Source of the DNA: an uncultured Clostridia bacterium | GTDB taxonomy: Bacteria > Bacillota > Clostridia > HGM11514 | Reading direction: 5' to 3' | Assembly (NCBI GenBank): GCA_934489915.1 | Contig: CAKSSZ010000011.1 | Span: forward strand, 1 to 17,054 | Length of the DNA stretch: 17,054 nucleotides | Part shown: piece after piece, positions 13,393 through 17,054 of the stretch | Layout: every line of letters begins with the position of its first letter | Numbering within the stretch: the first letter of the stretch is position 1 | The notes under the pieces: model-generated | The model's input: only the letters and a program-made list of their open reading frames with translations | The model's database searches: none | Told to the model about the DNA's origin: nothing | Program-made: the position numbers and the translations under genes

Positions 13393-16095
13393 CTACAGCA
13401 CAATTTCCGCCCGGCTGCCCCCGGCTCTGTCCTTGGTGACCACAATTTTCCGGTCAATCTGCTCCTTCAGTGCCGGAACGTGGGAGATCAGCCCCACCAG
13501 CCGCCTGCCCTCCGAAAGCCCCGCCAGCGCCCGCAGGGCACAGTCCAGAGTATCCTCATCCAGCGAGCCGAAGCCCTCGTCAATAAACATGGTATCCAGC
13601 CGAACGCCCCCGGCATAGGACTGCACCTCGTCGGACAGCCCCAGCGCCAAGGCTAAGGACGCCAAAAAGGATTCGCCCCCCGACAGGGTTTTCACGCTCC
13701 GTTCCCCGCCGCCGTAGTGGTCGATCACATTCAGCTCCAGCCCGCTCTGGCTGCGATAATTCTCTGCGCCCCGCCGCCGCTTCATCTCAAACTGCCCCTC
13801 TGACATGGTCAGCAGCCGACGGTTCGCCCGGGTCAGGATCCGGTCAAAAAAGGCGGCCTGCACATATGCCTCCAACGTGATCTTTTCCTTGCCGCTCACC
13901 GTACCGTTTGCCGTATCGGAAAGCGCCTTGACCCAGCCCCAGCTTTGCTCTGCCTGCTTCAATCTTTCGTGCGCCTCCTGCATTTTTGCGAGCAAATGCC
14001 GGTTATGCTCCAGCCGCAGCAACGCCCCTTGCCGCTGCTCCTCCGCCTGCTTTTTTTCCTCGGTTAAAATCTGCTGCCGCTCTGCGATGGGGGCGGCCTT
14101 CTCCTGTCCGGACGGCGCCCCCTGGGCGATGGTTTGCTCCAGCAGCTGCAGCCGACTGTTCCGGCGGTGAAATTCTTCGGTGAGGCGGGCAAGGGCTTCT
14201 TCCATCGCTGTCTTTTCCGCCAGCAGCTTTGCCAGAGCGGCTTCTGCCGCTTTCAAATTCGGGAATTGCAGCGTTTTCTCCAGCTCTGCCTGCTGGCGTT
14301 TTCCTTCCTCCAGGGCAGCCTGCCGGGCGGCGATTTCCTGTAACAGATGGGCTTGCTCCTGTTGCAGCCGGGATAACTCCTGCTGCTGCGCCGCCAACCG
14401 TTTTTCTGCCGTCTGCCGCTGCGCCCACACCCGCTGCGCCCGTTCCAGCTCTCCGGTCAGCTGCGCCTGCCGCTCCTTACACTGTCTCTCCCGTTCTCCC
14501 AGTCCTTCCTCCGCCTGCTCTGTCTGCCCCAAGCTTCGTTGCGCAATGGCGATCCATCCGTCCTGTGCAGCCTGGTATGCCCCCTTCTTTTCTCCTGCCG
14601 CTGCACTGGAAAGAGCAGCGGCTCGCTCCTGTTCTTCCCACTCCTGCCGCAGCTGTTCCAAGGCGGTTTGAGCGGGGGCTTCTGCCGATTTTTTCGCCGG
14701 GCGGGGGTGCTCCAACGCCCCGCAAACCGGGCAGGGCTTGCCATCTGCCAATCCTTCTGCCAGAATGCCCGCCTGCCCGTCCAAAAATGCCCGGTACATT
14801 TGCCGGTACCGCTCCTGTAACCTTTCCGCCTCACGGCGTTTGGCGCAATAATCCCGCTGGGCTGCCTCCAGCTCCCCTTTGAGCCGATTGCAATCCGCCC
14901 ATGCCTGCCGAGCCTGTTTCAGCTGCTCTTCTTCCCGGGATAATCCTTCCAGCTCCCGCTGCAGCTGCTCCCGCCTTTCCCGGGTTTCGTCTGCCCGGGC
15001 AAGCTCTGCCTGAGCGACAGCCTGCTCCCGGGTCAGGGTCTCCACCCGGGCGGCACACCTTTTCGCCTGTTCCCGCAGCTGCAATAGGGCAGCCTGCTCC
15101 CGCTCCCAGGCATTTTTCTTTTGCTCCAAGCGGGAATACTCCGGCAATTCCGCCCGCAGCGCCGCAATGCGCTCCGCTGTTTGTTCCCGCAATTCCGCCC
15201 GCTCCTGCTCCTGCTCCAACCCGCAGCGTACTGCCTCCAGGAGGGGTTCCTCCCGTGCTTTTTCCTCCCGTGCCCGGCGGATCTGCTGCTCCTTTTTCTC
15301 TGCCTCCAACGCCAGCGCCAATTGACCCGTCGTCTCGGAAAGCTGCTCCTCCAGCGCCCCAAGCCGCTCCTCTGCCCGGGAAAGGAGCGTCTCTTCCCGC
15401 TCTACCAGAGTGGCCAGCCCTTTCTTTTTGTCCTCCGGCGGCTCCGCCTCCCACCAAACCTCCTCTAAGCATTGGCAGACGTCCTCCTTCGCCGATTCAT
15501 ACTGTCGGCTCAAGGCGGCGGATTCTTCCTTAATCCGATCCTGAAACGCCGCATACTGATGGGTCAGAAATAGCTTTTGAAAAATCTTTTTCCGCTCCTC
15601 GGTGGCGGCAAGCAGCACCTTCATAAAATCCCCCTGGGCGATCATGGCAATTTGTGAAAATTGGTGCTTATCCAACCCCAGCAGGGCGACGATCTCCTGA
15701 TTCACTTCCTTTGTTTTGGTGACGATCCGCCCGTCCGGCAGGTGTAATTCCCCGTTGCTCCGCTCCAGCGTAACGCCCTCGCCCCGTGCCTTGGGGCGTT
15801 CATATTCCGGGTTCCGCCGGACGGTATATTCCTGCCCCCGGCAAAGAAAGGTCAGCTCCACAAAGGTGGGGACGGCAGGGTCGGCATACAGGGAGCGGAG
15901 CATTCCCGCCTCTCGGTTCGCCCCGCTTGCCTCCCCGTACAGGGCAAAGGAAATAGCGTCAAAAATCGTAGTTTTCCCTGCCCCTGTATCGCCGGTAATC
16001 AAATAAAGTCCCCTCTCCCCCAATGCCCGAAAGGAAAGGACAGTTTCCCCCGCATAGGGGCCAAAGGCAGACATGGTTAAGGTCAAGGGTCTCAT
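13393..16095 (-). CDS. sbcC: Exonuclease SbcCD subunit C (SMC-like ATPase)
   Basis: ATPase subunit of the SbcCD (Rad50-Mre11 type) nuclease, which opens DNA hairpins and processes double-strand ends. The 900-residue protein starts with MRPLTLTMSAFGPYAGE and Walker A GDTGAGKTT (35-43, Lys41). Then come the Q-loop region (FSQIAMIAQGDFMKVL), a long Glu/Gln/Arg-rich coiled coil, and the zinc hook CPVCG (Cys455, Cys458) at the midpoint. The returning coil is followed by the ABC signature KTLSGGESFLASLALALGLS and Walker B MFIDEGFGSLDEDTL. The coils are shorter than in the roughly 1,050-residue E. coli protein. The ATG at 16095 overlaps the sbcD stop by four bases (ATGA), indicating translational coupling. 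The high-GC coiled coil generates many long spurious frames in other directions. Confidence 0.97.
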   Translation of the reverse strand: MRPLTLTMSAFGPYAGETVLSFRALGERGLYLITGDTGAGKTTIFDAISFALYGEASGANREAGMLRSLYADPAVPTFVELTFLCRGQEYTVRRNPEYERPKARGEGVTLERSNGELHLPDGRIVTKTKEVNQEIVALLGLDKHQFSQIAMIAQGDFMKVLLAATEERKKIFQKLFLTHQYAAFQDRIKEESAALSRQYESAKEDVCQCLEEVWWEAEPPEDKKKGLATLVEREETLLSRAEERLGALEEQLSETTGQLALALEAEKKEQQIRRAREEKAREEPLLEAVRCGLEQEQERAELREQTAERIAALRAELPEYSRLEQKKNAWEREQAALLQLREQAKRCAARVETLTREQAVAQAELARADETRERREQLQRELEGLSREEEQLKQARQAWADCNRLKGELEAAQRDYCAKRREAERLQERYRQMYRAFLDGQAGILAEGLADGKPCPVCGALEHPRPAKKSAEAPAQTALEQLRQEWEEQERAAALSSAAAGEKKGAYQAAQDGWIAIAQRSLGQTEQAEEGLGERERQCKERQAQLTGELERAQRVWAQRQTAEKRLAAQQQELSRLQQEQAHLLQEIAARQAALEEGKRQQAELEKTLQFPNLKAAEAALAKLLAEKTAMEEALARLTEEFHRRNSRLQLLEQTIAQGAPSGQEKAAPIAERQQILTEEKKQAEEQRQGALLRLEHNRHLLAKMQEAHERLKQAEQSWGWVKALSDTANGTVSGKEKITLEAYVQAAFFDRILTRANRRLLTMSEGQFEMKRRRGAENYRSQSGLELNVIDHYGGGERSVKTLSGGESFLASLALALGLSDEVQSYAGGVRLDTMFIDEGFGSLDEDTLDCALRALAGLSEGRRLVGLISHVPALKEQIDRKIVVTKDRAGGSRAEIVL

Positions 16096-17054
16096 GCTTC
16101 CACCTCCCGGATCTCCTGCATCAGCCGCTGCGCCAGTTCCCGCTGCTCCCGGCTCATTTCCTGATTGTTCTGCTGGCGGTACAGCTCCTCCAGCAGATCC
16201 AGGGGGGATTTTTCCTCCGGCCGTTCCTCAAAAGTCAGCTCCTCTGCCCGGCTTGTCCGCAAATTATCGTATTCCAGCTTCATTAAGTTGGGGTAAATAA
16301 TCCTGAGCTTTGCGGCAGCGTCCACCACGTCCTCTTCATCGGTAAGGATCGCCCGGATATAGTCGCTCTGATAGGAGGCGCCTTCGTAAAACGCCTTTGC
16401 GGTCAGCTCCTCATACCGCCCCCGCAGGGTGGTCATGCGCCGCAGGGGGGGAAGCGCCGTTTCCCGCACGGTCACCTGCCCCTTTTCCCGCAATTCCACA
16501 ACCGTGACCGATTTGACCTGATCCCCCTCCGAAAAGGAATACGCCAAGGGGGAGCCACAGTACCGCACCCTCTCGGATCCCACCCACTGGGGACGGTGGA
16601 TATGCCCTAAGGCAGTGTAATCAAAGGGGGCAAACAGCTCTGCACTGATTCCGTCCGTCCCCCCGATCACCACCTCCTCCGATTCCGACGGAATTGCTCC
16701 GGTCACAAACTGGTGCGCCACCAACACATTCCGCTCCCCGGGCTCTAAGGTCAGGCGGGAAAGCACGGCGCTCATCGCCTGCTCGCTGGTTTCTGCCTCC
16801 ACCCCCAGCGCCTTTCTCACCCGGACAGGCTTTATAAACGGGAGCAAAAACAGGCGCACCGTACCGAAAGCGTCCGTCAGGGCATACTGCGCCACCGTCC
16901 CGTCATATTCCCCTGCCACATACACGCCCCCCTTTTCCAGCAGCTGTCTGCCAAAGGCAAGCCTGCCAGGGGAATCATGGTTCCCGCTGATCAGAAACAC
17001 CGCAGCGCACCGGCACGAAAGACCTACCAAAAACCAATCCAGCAGTCCCACCGC
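16092..17054 (-). CDS. sbcD: Exonuclease SbcCD subunit D (5' end cut by window edge)
   Basis: Mre11-type manganese-dependent nuclease subunit. The visible 320 codons run in frame off the right edge; the GTG at 17051 is an internal valine, not the start. Metal-binding phosphoesterase motifs are LISGNHDSPGRL near the truncated end, VLVAHQFVTGA and ALGHIHRPQWVG. The C-terminal capping region (about VYCGSPLAYSFSEGDQVKSVTVVEL onward in family terms) and the helix that binds SbcC end the protein. About 60-70 N-terminal residues, including the first metal motif (ADWHLG in the family), lie outside the window. The stop codon overlaps the sbcC start. It is not a pseudogene as far as can be seen. Confidence 0.95.
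   Translation of the reverse strand, partial: AVGLLDWFLVGLSCRCAAVFLISGNHDSPGRLAFGRQLLEKGGVYVAGEYDGTVAQYALTDAFGTVRLFLLPFIKPVRVRKALGVEAETSEQAMSAVLSRLTLEPGERNVLVAHQFVTGAIPSESEEVVIGGTDGISAELFAPFDYTALGHIHRPQWVGSERVRYCGSPLAYSFSEGDQVKSVTVVELREKGQVTVRETALPPLRRMTTLRGRYEELTAKAFYEGASYQSDYIRAILTDEEDVVDAAAKLRIIYPNLMKLEYDNLRTSRAEELTFEERPEEKSPLDLLEELYRQQNNQEMSREQRELAQRLMQEIREVEA

Noticed and set aside
13805..15533. Long frames in both strands inside sbcC (up to 217 codons)
   Set aside because: They are shadows of the GC-rich Glu/Gln/Arg coiled-coil repeats; the sbcC frame has all family motifs from end to end.
16092..17054. sbcD as a short or broken gene
   Set aside because: The frame stays open to the last base of the window, and the missing N-terminal motif is the part that would lie beyond the edge. 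This is truncation by the window.

Overview
This 17,054-base window looks like chromosome from a moderately GC-rich low-GC-lineage Gram-positive anaerobe (Bacillota, class Clostridia; an Oscillospirales/Eubacteriales relative is my best guess). Reasons: consensus sigma-A promoters, strong purine-rich Shine-Dalgarno sites, the Gram-positive CpsB/CpsC/CpsD capsule trio, an ATP-dependent PEP carboxykinase, a DUF6062 protein, a DUF1858 protein and a secreted stalk-domain protein. No phage, insertion sequence, CRISPR array, tRNA or rRNA was seen. Most of the window is core metabolism and information processing.

Layout. 1-2060 (minus): the start of an exopolysaccharide regulatory operon, cpsC-cpsD-cpsB, with cpsB cut by the left edge. 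2139-5472 (minus): alaS, a HIT-family hydrolase and rpsU; rpsU has its own perfect-hexamer promoter and a hairpin terminator lying just before cpsC. 5482-5694: divergent control region with back-to-back promoters. 5695-7203 (plus): a small DUF1858 protein and purA, ended by a strong bidirectional terminator shared with the convergent DUF6062 gene (7311-7976, minus). 8065-8676 (plus): a stand-alone Sfp-type phosphopantetheinyl transferase. 8677-8992: AT-rich gene-free stretch. 8993-10321 (plus): an NAD/Mn-dependent family-4 glycosidase of the alpha-galactosidase type, with no transporter nearby. 10322-10505: two large hairpins between convergent genes. 10506-13207 (minus): pckA followed by a secreted stalk-domain protein. 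13393-17054 (minus): sbcD-sbcC, overlapping by four bases, with sbcD cut by the right edge.

How the genes fit together. CpsB, CpsC and CpsD form the tyrosine phosphorylation switch that controls polysaccharide chain length and export. AlaRS and bS21 are translation genes. PurA makes the AMP precursor. PEP carboxykinase links the C4 and C3 acid pools; its promoter contains a sequence close to the binding consensus of the redox regulator Rex, which I consider the most testable regulatory lead. SbcCD processes DNA hairpins and ends.

I did not find a convincing new multi-gene system. The observations most worth a second look are the Rex-like site in the pckA promoter, two cases where a terminator hairpin is packed directly against the next gene's ribosome-binding site (rpsU/cpsC and pckA/stalk protein), an 18-bp tandem duplication that extends the tyrosine tail of CpsD, the altered metal-site motif of the phosphopantetheinyl transferase, and the hairpin pair at 10352-10504.
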